Below, in pieces: positions 11,801 through 20,045 of a stretch of DNA of 64,000 nucleotides (positions are counted from its first letter, which is position 1; each line of letters opens with the position of its first letter). Location: the NCBI GenBank assembly GCA_032622095.1, contig CP136062.1:52095349-52159348 (forward strand), read 5' to 3'. The position numbers and the translations under genes were made by a program. The notes beneath the pieces are model-generated. The model did not search any database, was not told where the DNA came from, and saw only the letters and a program-made list of their open reading frames with translations. This stretch comes from Siphonodentalium dalli. Its lineage: Eukaryota > Mollusca > Scaphopoda > Gadilida > Siphonodentaliidae.

Positions 11801-14800
11801 TTATTAACTAGTTGTTCCACCAAATTTGATCTTATTATCAACAGATAGCCTCTTGAGTTATCTATCTTCATCCGCAATTTGGTCCGAGACCGTCGGCTCA
11901 TCAACTGTTTACTGGGCCACTAATAATTCTCGATGGTGAAACATAATAGATGTCAAAAACCGATATATAATAACTCTAGCTGAGCTTTGATAGGTGGGTT
12001 ACTTGACTCGAATCAAATATTTTACCCCCCCCCGAATCCAAATAAATAGTAATTGAGGGGCGTTTAATCGGATTATGCATCTTTAAAGATGGTCCCTCCG
12101 ATTTGGCATCCATAAATTACCGTTTCTTCGGATTGGCGAGCAAACATGTATTATGGCCGAATTCGTTATCTCCAATGTAAACCTGGTTCACGGAAACTTC
12201 TATAGGTTTAAACCACCGTTTGAAAACTAAAACCATATTTAAAATCGAGACAATATTCACATGGCACATTCGTCATCTCTGGTTTAAACCCGGCACAACC
12301 AGACTATAATTATTTAAACCCGGTTTAAACTGGGTCCCATGACCATGCATTAGCTACAAAAGTAACAAAACCTTTATGCCAATGGATCAATGCAGGCAGA
12401 TAAACTGTTATAAACTCACCATAGTAACGTAAGTAACAGCAGATAAACTGTTATAAACTCACCATAGTAACGTAAGTAACAGCAGATAAACTGTTATAAA
12501 CTCACCATAGTAACGTAAGTAACAGCAGCCATGATCTGTTCGTCTACGTTCTGTGTAAAAAAAAACACTTCGTGGAAATGATCAATTATTCCACATAACA
12601 ACAATAACAACAACAACAACATCATTTTGATAAAAACCGATAGTAAAATGAGCTTCTTTGTGAATAAAATACAAATACAACTGAAGATAGGAAATAAATT
12701 TATTATTCGCCCATAAAAGCAAAATAAATAGAGAATACCTACAGTTTTTATTTGAATACCGAAATATCTCATGAGTGTCTGGAAAGAAATATAAAATTTT
12801 CACGAGCGGCTACAAGCCGCAAGTGAAAATTAAATATTTCTTTTCAAAACGATTTAGATGTTTCAGGTATTCAAACAAAAATGTAGGTATTCTTTTTAAT
12901 ATATGCGGCTTATTTAGGTTCAAAGTTGCTAAGTTAAGTCTTAATTAATTAAATCATCAACTGTACTAAAGAGCGCACCTGTCAATGTTTACAAATAGTA
13001 AAGAGCTCAGGCGTAAAGTTGAATTTGACTCAAACATAGAATTTTCGATTGATCACGCGCCGTCATAAATTCGTGGCTTTTTGATTGGCTAGTGGACAGT
13101 GCGCACGCAATGATCACTCGATCGACCTTGGCAGGTCGTGTTAGTTTCAAGCCCTACAGTGAAATAACGCTATTTAGAGTGAATTATAACGACAAAGTAT
13201 TTCACTGTGGCTTCTAAAAGATAAATACAACGATCTACGTTTCGGTAATTTCCCGTAATTTATAGGCAGGCATATAGTATATTGGTTTATCACATGATCG
13301 ACCCTTATTCCATTCAATAAACATTCTATAAATTGTAATATTAAACGTTTTTAATAACAGGAAATAGTGCCAGGTGACCTTTGACTTACGGTGTGTCGTC
13401 TGTTAACATTTTGTACGCTACGTCTCAAAATACTATGGCTTCCAATATTTTTCCAACAAACTATCATGAAGGAAGTGTTTGAAAAGTTATGTCATTAAAT
13501 ATACGCCATTAAATGCGCCAAAAGACTTTATTTATCTGGGACTATTTCTTTACGCGGGCAAACAATGAATAATCATCGCATGCCTTATAGAAGCCCGTGT
13601 TAGTTTCGCGTCGCATTTGTTGATTTAAGTATGTTTTGGATCATGTAATAAATATAATCTATACAACTCGTCCCCAGTTTATAGCGGAAATTACAAAACT
13701 CGTCCAGTAAATTAGGTCTGGACCTCGCCAAAAGCTCGGTCTAGACCTAATTTACTGTACTCGTTTTGTAAATTCCTGGACGAGTACAAGAAAACTCATG
13801 CTGTACACCACATTGTATAATGACATTTTTATTATCTATCTGTATGTTTATCCAAATTTTGAGAATACAACTTTTGTGGTTATTTTTTGGTATTTGTCGG
13901 CACTTAATTCTCTATAAAGGCGTGTATTTGATCACCAGAAAGCATGATTTGGAACAGTAAACACGAAAGTGAAAAAAAAAACTCAATGCGGAAGTGAAAC
14001 GTCTGCTAAATCCACCAGTGTTGTGCGCGCATCACAATTTCACCGATTCATTTCGCTCGCAATAGAGTTATTTCGTGACGTCACAGAGTCCCGATAAAAA
14101 AAGTCATATTGCAGTCCAATAACATTTTTCCGGATTATCACGTGGCGGCTTTTGCCCAAACAGAAAAGGTGTTAGTTAAGGGATGGATAATACAATAGTA
14201 ATATTATTTTTACTAGCTCTGGATTCCAGAAAACATGTTAACCCTTTCTACTAGTATGGATTATCTCATTCAATTATCAAAGTATGCATTGGAATGATCT
14301 ATTTATTATTCAGTTGGAGGGATGTTAATGTGATAAAAGCAGACAGCAGATAAATAAATAGACAGAACACAACGCACATCTTAATCGAGACTCCTTTATC
14401 GAATGAGTTGCGGATGGCGCAAGGATATATTTCGCGAGAGCGTAGCTCGAGTGAAATGTAACTATGCGCCGTCCGCAACGATTTCGATAAAAGAGTCGAG
14501 ATTATGATGCAACTTGTGTTCTGTATTTATTCTACACCGTTCAGTCAGATAAGTTCAATCCATGAATGTCACCTGCATTGTTACTATAACTACCTTTATT
14601 GTGATTTAAGTCTGACAAATAACCAATAATTATGGGGGGGGGGGGGGTCACCGGAAGCAGATGATCGACGTAATATACGTCATCTTTCTTGGCGACGTCA
14701 ACAAGAATAGTTCCGGCTTGTATTCCACTGGAGGTATACACTAATATGTATTCAATGGTTGGGATTCCGTTGAATATGCCTACATGTGACTCACGTCAAT

Positions 14801-16926
14801 GGGTGTGGGATAAAAGTGAAGAAGGAAGTTCAAGGAGCCCTATTTATTGAGGGAAATGTTTAGATACTAAGTTCAACTTCGTTTGTTGAACTTATTATGT
14901 GAACATTTCATATGGGATAACTCATCTTCAATGATGCTTTAGTATAGACAGGGTTAAACTTATTATCTGAACATTTCATATGGGATAACTACTCTTCAAT
15001 GATGCTTTAGTATAGACAGGGTTAAACTTATTATGTGAACATTTAATATGGGATAACTACTCATCAATGGGTATTTAGTACAGAAAGGGTTAAACTTATT
15101 ATCTGAACATTTCCTATGGGATAATTAGTCTTCAATTATGCTTTAGTATAGAGAGGGTTAAACTTATTATCTGAACATTTCATATGGGATAACTACTCAT
15201 CAGTGATGCTTTAGTATAGAGAGGGTTAAACTTATTATTTGAACATTTCCTATGAGATAACTACTCATCAGTGATGCTTTAGTATAGAAAGTGTTAGACT
15301 TATAATGTGAACATTTCATATGGGATAACTACTCATCATTGACGCTTTAGTATAGAAAGGGTTTAACTTGTTATCTGAACATTTCCTGTGGGATAACTAC
15401 TCATCACTGATGTTTTAGTATATAAAGGGTTAAACTTATTATCTGAACATTTCCTATGGGGTAACTACTCTTCAGTGATGCTTTAGTACAGAGAGGGTTA
15501 ATATATAACCATGTCTTTACCAAATGCATTAAATCTACCTCCCAGTTATAAAAGCATACATTGGAAAGTTCCATTATTCATTCGGAGGGTTGTTAAAGAC
15601 ATATTATGTACCTGTTCGGGTGCATGGAACTGACAAGTTAGAACTCATGCACTGTGTCAACTGGAGGAATGTAGCATTCTACTAACATTGCCAAAGATCT
15701 CAATCAAATCGACTGTACACATGCATAGAAAACATCGTCTGAACTATACGCTCAATTGTAAATATTTACTTCTGAATTCGGGACGCAACTATCGGCGATA
15801 AACCAACGCAAACGTTTCGCCATCGTGAGTCATTGCATTTAGTTAATATATACGAATGACGGCGTGTGTGTGAGGGTGAGGGTGTGTGAGGGTGTGTGTG
15901 TGAGGGTGAGGGAGGGTGTGTGTGTGTGTGTCAACTTGTATACAATAGTTGTAAACATAACTACTTTAATTAGGAGATAAACGTACCCTGTTTCGTTGTA
16001 GATTCTGGGATTCGAGCATGAAAACAGTTTGTGAACGAGCCGGCTTGCCGGCGAGTTCACAATCTGTTTTCATGCTCGAATCCCAGAATGTACAACGAAA
16101 CAGGGTACGTTTATCTCCATGTAATTCGATCTAAAAAAAATGTATAAAAAGTATAATTTAGTCATTTTGATGACACGAATCGAGACTTTCATTTTGCCGT
16201 TGTCACCGTGCACAAATCGTTGGGTTTGTTCATTGCGTTACTCGGAACACTGCTTCGTAACAATTTCCTGTGGGCGCTACTCCGTTCTGCGCCGATGAAA
16301 TTTTACCGTGCTACATTCAGATTTGATGCACGCTGATTTCCCTACTCAGTTCTGCGCCGATGAAATTTTACCGTGCTACATTCAGATTTGATGCACACTG
16401 AAGCAGCAGATGTCGGTGAATCAAAAACTAAATTTAGCCGCTCTCGGCCAATCAGAATGCTTTTTTTTAGTGACAAATCAAGATTATTCTCCATTTCTAT
16501 TTGATCACCCTACCGGAGTGTTTCACATCGCTTTAATGGAATATAAGCAGGCGACGTGCATATGAAATGACAATATACAAGGTAAGAAGGATTGCTTTTT
16601 AGTAGAGTGCATGGGACATGCATGTTTATATAATAAGTTCATGACCGTTTATTGAACATATTATCTGAATATTTCTTAAGGGTACTACTCGTCAATGAGT
16701 ATTTGGTAAAGAAATGTTTAAAACCGAGGTTCTTAGTTTGACCTTACCAGATAGCTGATGTATCGTAGATCGATTTCCAGGTGAACCTTCATCCCGGCGA
16801 CGGGTGCAATCTCCGTGATCCGTGCCGACTTGTTGAAGAGCGTGTTCCTTAGATCGAGTTCGTATGCCGCCAGGGTGGTCCCGGGGGTCGGCGTCGTCGA
16901 TGAACAAACAGAGCCGACCAGAATCA
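5419..16926 (-). CDS. nAChR-like Cys-loop channel subunit, gene span
   Basis: Six exons on the minus strand join with compatible phases into about 423 codons of a pentameric Cys-loop receptor subunit. They encode the extracellular ligand-binding fold, the 13-residue Cys loop, M1-M3, a short cytoplasmic loop and M4, then a stop. Such subunits sit in the plasma membrane as pentameric ion channels. Exon sizes of 45 and 107 bases match the classic nAChR exons 3 and 4. The first exon, with ATG and most of the signal peptide, lies above 16926 and was not found. Glu at the start of M2 suggests cation selectivity. The aromatic acetylcholine cage is mostly missing and loop C has no vicinal cysteines, so it is a divergent, non-alpha-type subunit. 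The introns carry many repeats. Each splice site read is GT/AG. Confidence 0.9.
5838..6649. other. Intron, no feature recognised
   Basis: AT-rich intron DNA of the receptor gene. A 114-residue plus-strand frame at 6226-6570 resembles no family I know and is probably chance. A short inverted repeat (cgagttg...caaaactcg) lies near 6435-6470. Confidence 0.4.
6650..7625. repeat. Diverged ~150-bp tandem repeat, six units
   Basis: Units are marked by 'tatgtccgttag-g-gataac' at about 6662, 6846, 6990, 7148, 7305 and 7453, each followed by 'ttcgaaaac-aggtttgtccgatt' and 'acctgagtta--gccc-tta'. Spacing varies from 144 to 184 bases, so the array is old. It lies in the last receptor intron. Confidence 0.85.
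7897..8113 (-). CDS. Receptor exon 6: pre-M1, M1 and M2 pore helix
   Basis: Acceptor TTCACACGCAG, donor CTAG|GTGAAT, 217 bases, phase 0 in and 1 out. It gives FKLGRQALSFCLNNILPLVL (pre-M1 arginine, M1 with the conserved Pro) and then CGERVSYMVTVFLTFTVIL (M2). Glu at -1', Arg at 0' and Leu at 9' are in place, the pattern of cation-selective members. M2 is unusual in carrying Tyr 3' and Phe 8'. Confidence 0.93.
8161..8534. mobile_element. 374-bp TIR element with subterminal GGTACCCA repeats
   Basis: The ends are inverted copies (CTGAAATGGTCATTGTCACC at left; GGTGACAATTTCAG at right). Inside each end lie two or three copies of CAGTTGGGTACCCA(G/T)CTTT, in opposite orientation at the two ends. 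There is no coding capacity. Target duplication is unclear, so the superfamily is not assigned. It begins 48 bases upstream of receptor exon 6. Confidence 0.8.
8762..8828. repeat. Short hairpin, ~28-base arms
   Basis: ATTTTCAACGGAAGGGGAAT pairs with its near-perfect complement ATTCCCCTTCCATTGAAAAT around an AT-rich loop. Confidence 0.85.
9110..9340. repeat. Dispersed repeat, short form (see 45.6-46.95 kb)
   Basis: It matches 45650-45850 ('gatttctgacatgatcttag', 'gtctatgtctggctcagttc') and then jumps directly to sequence matching 46887-46935 ('atatagttccgacgatacgt'). It therefore lacks the ~1 kb doubled core found in the 45.6 kb copy. Confidence 0.8.
9349..9476. mobile_element. TTAA-MITE family B, right-end fragment
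   Basis: It matches the right end of the full copy at 16957-17407 ('gcaattaatcgattctgataact' through 'cggatt-aa-acc'). It is truncated at the left and lacks a clean terminal TTAA. Confidence 0.7.
9562..9865 (-). CDS. Receptor exon 5: loop E, Cys loop, loops B and C
   Basis: Acceptor CACATTTCAG, donor AAG|GTAAGC, 304 bases, phase 2 in and 0 out. It contains the signature Cys loop CITDVRYFPFDEQSC with exactly 13 residues between the cysteines. The loop B tryptophan is missing (NINVAGYISNN in its place). The loop C region (SFEINNINGQSAALK) is short and has no paired cysteines. Two partial copies of one MITE family flank the exon. Confidence 0.93.
9893..10178. mobile_element. TTAA-MITE family B, left-end fragment
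   Basis: It starts TTAAAGATACATAATCCG 28 bases upstream of the exon 5 acceptor and matches the left half of the copy at 16957-17407. Similarity stops near 10178, so the right half is lost. Confidence 0.75.
10200..11005. repeat. Diverged ~170-bp tandem repeats, intronic
   Basis: The phrases 'ttggatttgggtga', 'ggtcgccat-ttgg' and 'gggtggagtt-t--tgacaat' recur near 10215, 10375, 10450, 10740 and 10865. Units are poorly conserved. Overlapping ORFs on both strands look like by-products. Confidence 0.6.
11011..11084. repeat. Hairpin 1 of an inverted pair
   Basis: TGCCAATGCATTCTCTTATA and its complement form ~30-base arms around a 'gtcgaccataggtcgcc' centre. The neighbouring hairpin at 11163-11232 is the reverse complement of this one. 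Confidence 0.9.
11163..11232. repeat. Hairpin 2 of an inverted pair
   Basis: Reverse complement of 11011-11084, separated by ~78 bases of A-rich DNA. Because each unit is itself a hairpin, the whole 11011-11232 block is a palindrome of palindromes. Confidence 0.9.
11506..11612 (-). CDS. Receptor exon 4: loops D and A
   Basis: Acceptor AACCAACAG, donor GA|GTGAGT, 107 bases, phase 0 in and 2 out. It reads VWTDDRLQWD, the highly conserved loop D segment with the complementary-face Trp, then LWTPPVIQNN where most subunits have 'WxPDxxLYN'. The loop A tyrosine is therefore replaced. Length is close to the usual 110-base exon 4. Confidence 0.92.
11645..12086. mobile_element. TTAA-MITE family B, full-length copy
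   Basis: It begins TTAAAGGTACTCAATCCG and ends CGGATTATGCATCTTTAA, so both TTAA target copies are present (11645-11648 and 12083-12086). Length is 442 bases with no coding capacity. Its orientation is opposite to the copy at 16957. Its left end is 33 bases upstream of the exon 4 acceptor. Confidence 0.85.
12397..12525. repeat. 43-bp tandem triplication containing exon 3 donor
   Basis: Three copies start at 12397, 12440 and 12483. On the minus strand each contains the last 20-odd bases of exon 3, the donor ATG|GTGAGT and ~20 intron bases. The copy nearest the exon is the functional one; the other two are downstream decoys with the same donor sequence. Confidence 0.95.
12506..12550 (-). CDS. 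Receptor exon 3 (45 bases)
   Basis: Acceptor TTTACACAG and donor ATG|GTGAGT bound exactly 45 bases in phase 0, coding NVDEQIMAAVTYVTM. This matches the nAChR exon 3 segment 'DVDEKNQxMxTxxWL' in length and position. The last bases of the exon and the splice donor are part of a 43-bp unit present three times in tandem (12397-12525). Confidence 0.9.
12728..12897. repeat. Foldback hairpin ~170 bp, receptor intron
   Basis: Imperfect arms run from 'agaatacctacagtttttatt' to 'aaaaatgtaggtattctt', with inner arms 'aaatataaaattttcac' / 'gtgaaaattaaatattt' and loop 'gagcggctacaagccgc'. Confidence 0.8.
13290..13800. repeat. Dispersed ~500-bp repeat with terminal hairpin, copy 1
   Basis: Matches 41190-41740 in the same orientation ('ggaaatagtgccaggtgacc', 'atttatctgggactatttct'). 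The last ~130 bases are a foldback: 'ggtctggacctcgcc' lies between arms that pair 'cagtaaattagg' with 'cctaatttactg'. Found in the receptor intron. Confidence 0.85.
14348..14533. repeat. Foldback hairpin ~185 bp
   Basis: Arms 'agataaataaatagacagaac' / 'gttctgtatttattct' and 'gttgcggatggcgca' / 'tgcgccgtccgcaac' surround a centre with 'gcgagagcgtagctcgag'. Non-coding. Confidence 0.8.
14633..14648. repeat. G homopolymer tract
   Basis: An uninterrupted run of G's in AT-rich DNA, likely length-variable. Confidence 0.9.
14860..15500. repeat. 68-bp minisatellite, ~9 units
   Basis: The unit contains 'gggttaaacttattatctga', 'acatttcatatgggataact' and 'actcatca-tgatgctttag'. Units differ at scattered positions. 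A diverged stray unit lies at 16620-16720, just downstream of the exon 2 donor. Confidence 0.95.
15860..15932. repeat. GT/GAGG microsatellite
   Basis: Mixed (GT)n and GGGTGAG repeats. The 'minus-strand protein' rich in Thr-His-Thr-Pro here is an artefact of it. Confidence 0.95.
15973..16118. repeat. Foldback hairpin, ~65-base near-perfect arms
   Basis: GGAGATAAACGTACCCTGTT pairs with AACAGGGTACGTTTATCTCC. The arms continue almost without mismatch to a centre 'gagccggcttgccggcgag'. Confidence 0.95.
16262..16400. repeat. ~68-bp tandem duplication
   Basis: 'ttctgcgccgatgaaatttt' through 'cagatttgatgcac' appears twice with almost no difference, indicating a recent event. Confidence 0.9.
16748..16926 (-). 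CDS. Receptor exon 2: end of signal peptide, N-terminal helix, strand beta1
   Basis: Acceptor GTGTGTTGCAG ends at 16927 and the donor CTG|GTAAGG is at 16748/16747. Phase is 1 in and 0 out. The product starts ILVGSVCSST, the tail of a signal peptide, then AAYELDLRNTLF, the N-terminal helix typical of nAChR subunits ('LxxxLF'), then VHLEIDLRYISYL. An N-glycosylation sequon NKS follows the helix. A TTAA MITE begins 31 bases upstream of the exon. The longer alternative frame from an ATG at 16940 is out of frame with the other exons and is rejected. Confidence 0.85.
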
Positions 16927-16956
16927 CTGCAACACACCATGTGAAGTGAAATTGAA

Positions 16957-17407
16957 TTAAAGATGCATAGTCCGAATTAACACTCGCAAATTACTAATTC
17001 CTTGGCTTTGGGGGTCAAAAATATTTCATTCAAGTCGAGGAACCCATCCATCAAAGTTCAGAGTGATCAGATATTGATTTTTTAAATCTATTATTTTTCA
17101 CCACCGATAACTTTTAGTGGCCCAGTAAAACGTCGATGCGAAGACGGTCTCGGACCAAATTGCGATTAAAATGGATAACTCTAAAATCAAATGGCTTTTT
17201 TGTGGCAGATATTTGACAAACCGGCAAAATTTCGTAGAACAAAATGTTGAAAAATAACAGATTTTGGGCAATATTTTACTATAGTTGACTGTGGTTAACA
17301 TTATCTTTTGGGCAATTAATCGATTCTGATAACTGGAGCGGCATTTAAAATAAACGCTGTTGTTGTTGATGATATGGGAACCATCGAATCGGATTCAATA
17401 CCTTTAA
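16957..17407. mobile_element. TTAA-MITE family B, full-length copy
   Basis: It starts TTAAAGATGCATAGTCCG and ends CGGATTCAATACCTTTAA, with a TTAA at each end. Length is 451 bases. Related copies lie at 9349-9476, 9893-10178, 11645-12086, 37122-37466 and 38608-39100. It starts 31 bases upstream of receptor exon 2. Confidence 0.85.
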
Positions 17408-17865
17408 GGAGGCGCCCCAATCGTAAATTTGAAAACAAATCTCCATTTCAATTTGGGAAAAAATCACTATCCTTTATAAACAATGTATGTTATAACAATT
17501 TATTATATGCTAAGCTATCAAATAGTAGTATTTTGATTAAGATAAAAACCATTATCCGTTTAGTGAGATATCGATATCTCACTTGTATCCATCCGCGCTA
17601 AAATTAAAAGTGATTCGGTACTAGATGAGTTAACATCGCTTCGTCCCTGAGTTTTCAGGTTGAAAAAATTGTAATTTGTGATCAGTTAATTTTTTTGTTA
17701 AACATTCTATGATGTTAGCCCCCTTGATCCCTCAACCAATATGTCTGAAAATGGAACTATTTTTATGTGCGCAATCTCATTACCATGGCTGTGGATGGGT
17801 TACACATGCATTTGCACTTTTTACTCTTCTTTCGAGTTGAGTCATGGGCCAACTGAGCGGAGCAT

Positions 17866-18052
17866 ATAATAAACAGAACATCTACACTTTTTTCGGTTTG
17901 ATATGGTAATTATCTCATTCGTGATGACAAACAAAAAATGAATTTCCATTCGTGGCAGAGCCACTTGTGGAAATTAATTTCATTTTATCGTCATCACTCA
18001 TGAGATAATTCCCATATCCAACCAACAGTGTAGATATCCTCTATATATAACA
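17866..18052. repeat. Foldback hairpin family H, copy 1
   Basis: It begins 'atataataaacagaacatc' and ends 'gtagatatcctctatatat'. Arms pair 'atctcattcgtgatgaca' with 'tcatcactcatgagat', with centre 'ggcagagcc'. It is the most diverged of three copies. Confidence 0.9.
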
Positions 18053-18529
18053 ACACCCGTTGACCATCACAATATAATAGATATGTTCTAATTATGTAAA
18101 AAAAATAAAGTGGTTTAAACAAAATAAAAACAACAATTTTCAAGGTTGGTTATTGGAGAATTTGACAGGACATTTGCATCAAACGCGCTGAATTATCCAG
18201 CTTATGAACCCAGCTATAAGTAATGCGCTCAGTTTACTATCTAAAATCATGAATGTCTGCGAGAAAATAAATAAAACATTTTCCATTGCATATTTTAGTT
18301 TCTAGGCGGCCATTTGCAGAACTATTTTTTTGGAGGAAAATTCACCATAAATCTACATAATGTCTGTCAGATTATTGCAAACGTGGTTGAATGATATTTA
18401 TGTTGTTATTGTCCTTCGCACGACAAAAACTAGTTCTGCAAATTGGCACCAAAAATACTAAAAGATGCAAGCAATGGAAAATGTTTTACGTATTTTCTCG
18501 CAAACATAAATAGATAAAACACTTTATTA

Positions 18530-18980
18530 TATACTTGCCCATGAATTATAAGGTTTTAGCTGTGAGATATAAGTGATATCCCACTCTAGAGTGATATCCC
18601 ACTAGTGAGTGATATCAGCTTGAAATTTCTGATGTATTGACATTCATTGGGGGCCATAGGCAAGTAATTAAAATATATAATAAACAGAATAGCCACACTT
18701 TTTCAGTGGATATGGGTTAAATCTCATTCGTGATGACAAAACATTTGAATTTCCACTCGTGGCTAAAGCCACTCGTGGAAATTCAATGTTTTGTCATCAC
18801 TCATGGGATATAACCCATATCCACTGAAAAAGTGTGGATATCCTCTATATATTATTTACTTGCCCATGAATTATAAGGTTTTAGCAGTGAGATATAAGTG
18901 ACATCAAACTAGTGAGTGATATCAGCTTGAAATTTCTGATGTATTGACATTCATTGGGGGGCATTGGCAAGTAACTAAAC
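18530..18980. repeat. Hairpin family H, copy 2, with duplicated flank
   Basis: The hairpin is at 18674-18856: arms of about 80 bases include 'ccacactttttcagtggata' and its complement, with centre 'ggctaaagcc'. A ~130-base segment ('acttgcccatgaattataagg' to 'ggcaagta') lies on each side of it, so flank plus hairpin forms a tandem pair with copy 3. Confidence 0.9.
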
Positions 18981-19140
18981 TATATAATAAACAGAATATC
19001 CACACTTTTTCAGTGGATATGGGTTAAATCTCAATCGTGATGACAAGACATTTGAATTTCCACTCGTGGAAATTCAATGTTTTGTCATCACTCATGAGAT
19101 ATAACCGATATCCACTGAAAAAGTGTGGATATCCTCTATC
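18981..19140. repeat. Foldback hairpin family H, copy 3
   Basis: Nearly identical to copy 2 but the loop is shortened: 'gaatttccactcgtgg' turns back directly on itself. The young arms are almost perfect. Confidence 0.9.
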
Positions 19141-19659
19141 AACTAATTCATCTGGAGCTTACTATACTGACTTATCGGTTGATAATTTATCTGACATTCA
19201 AATTACCGGGGTCTACAACATTTACAGGAATGTATTCTGGGGTGGGTGGTGCGAGAGGCAAAAAAAACACGTATTTTTTACAACCTCATGCAATGTTTTT
19301 ACTAAAAACATTTTGTGCCCATATTTGGCATTTGTAACAAAATATATTATAACTGCAAAAACACCATATTTATGTTACTGGGACCTGATACGGGTATCGT
19401 CAGTGGAGATGACATTAAGCTGTGGCATGTTGCATAATTTTTGGACGGTGAGGTGAAACATATTCCTCCCAGACACTCTTCGGAAAAACTCGGCATGGAC
19501 ATTGTTAGAAAACAAAACTTGAATCTGAAATCTGGAATAATATATTTTCATTAAAATAATAAGTAAAAATAGGATGGAGACCTTCAACAATCATGTAAAT
19601 AAAAAAGTTCAGAAAATGTATCACTAACATAGATGTTTTTCCTTGATGAACTTGTTAAA

Positions 19660-20045
19660 CAACATTAAAGTGATATTAAACACTCCAGTAGGGTGATCAA
19701 ATAGAGATGGTGAATAATCTTCCACAAAGTAGTTATATTTTACAAATACCATATCTAAATTGACAACACACGCCGTAATTCTTATATATTAATAAAATGC
19801 AGTGACTATCGATAGCGAAATCGTTTTCGTAAGTTTATCGCCGATAGTTGCGTCCCGAATCTAGAAGTAAATATTTACATTTGAGCGTAGGTCAGACGAT
19901 GAAATTTTCTTTGGAGTGGCACGGTCCATTTACTTCAGATTTTCGGCTATATTAGTAGAATGCTACATTCCCCCAGTTGGCATGGTGCCTGAATACTAAC
20001 TTACCAGTTTTACGTACCCAAACAAGTGCATAATATGTCTAGAAA
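19660..20045. repeat. Right arm of inverted repeat around receptor exon 2
   Basis: Reverse complement, in pieces, of 15600-16545 (see that entry). Outer ends match at 'acatattatg' / 'cataatatgt'. Confidence 0.7.

Larger units (their letters stand above)
15600..16545. repeat. Left arm of inverted repeat around receptor exon 2
   Basis: Pieces of this stretch occur reversed at 19660-20045: 'gaatgtagcattctacta' with its complement, 'ttcgggacgcaactatcggcgataaac' (15777-15803) with 19830-19856, and 'gatcaccctaccggagtgtt' with 'aacactccagtagggtgatc'. The arm is longer than its partner because it also holds a hairpin and a GT-rich microsatellite. Confidence 0.75.

Noticed and set aside
15839-16060. 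Minus-strand ORF with Thr-His-Thr-Pro repeats
   Set aside because: Encoded by the GT microsatellite and one arm of a hairpin.
16692-16940. 82-residue minus-strand ORF starting at an ATG at 16940
   Set aside because: It is out of frame with the receptor exon; the splice acceptor at 16927 and the phase match with exon 3 support the other frame.
19375-19590. Hydrophobic minus-strand ORF considered as the missing receptor signal-peptide exon
   Set aside because: It begins at TTG, not ATG, the upstream ATG is out of frame, and no phase-1 donor of good quality follows.
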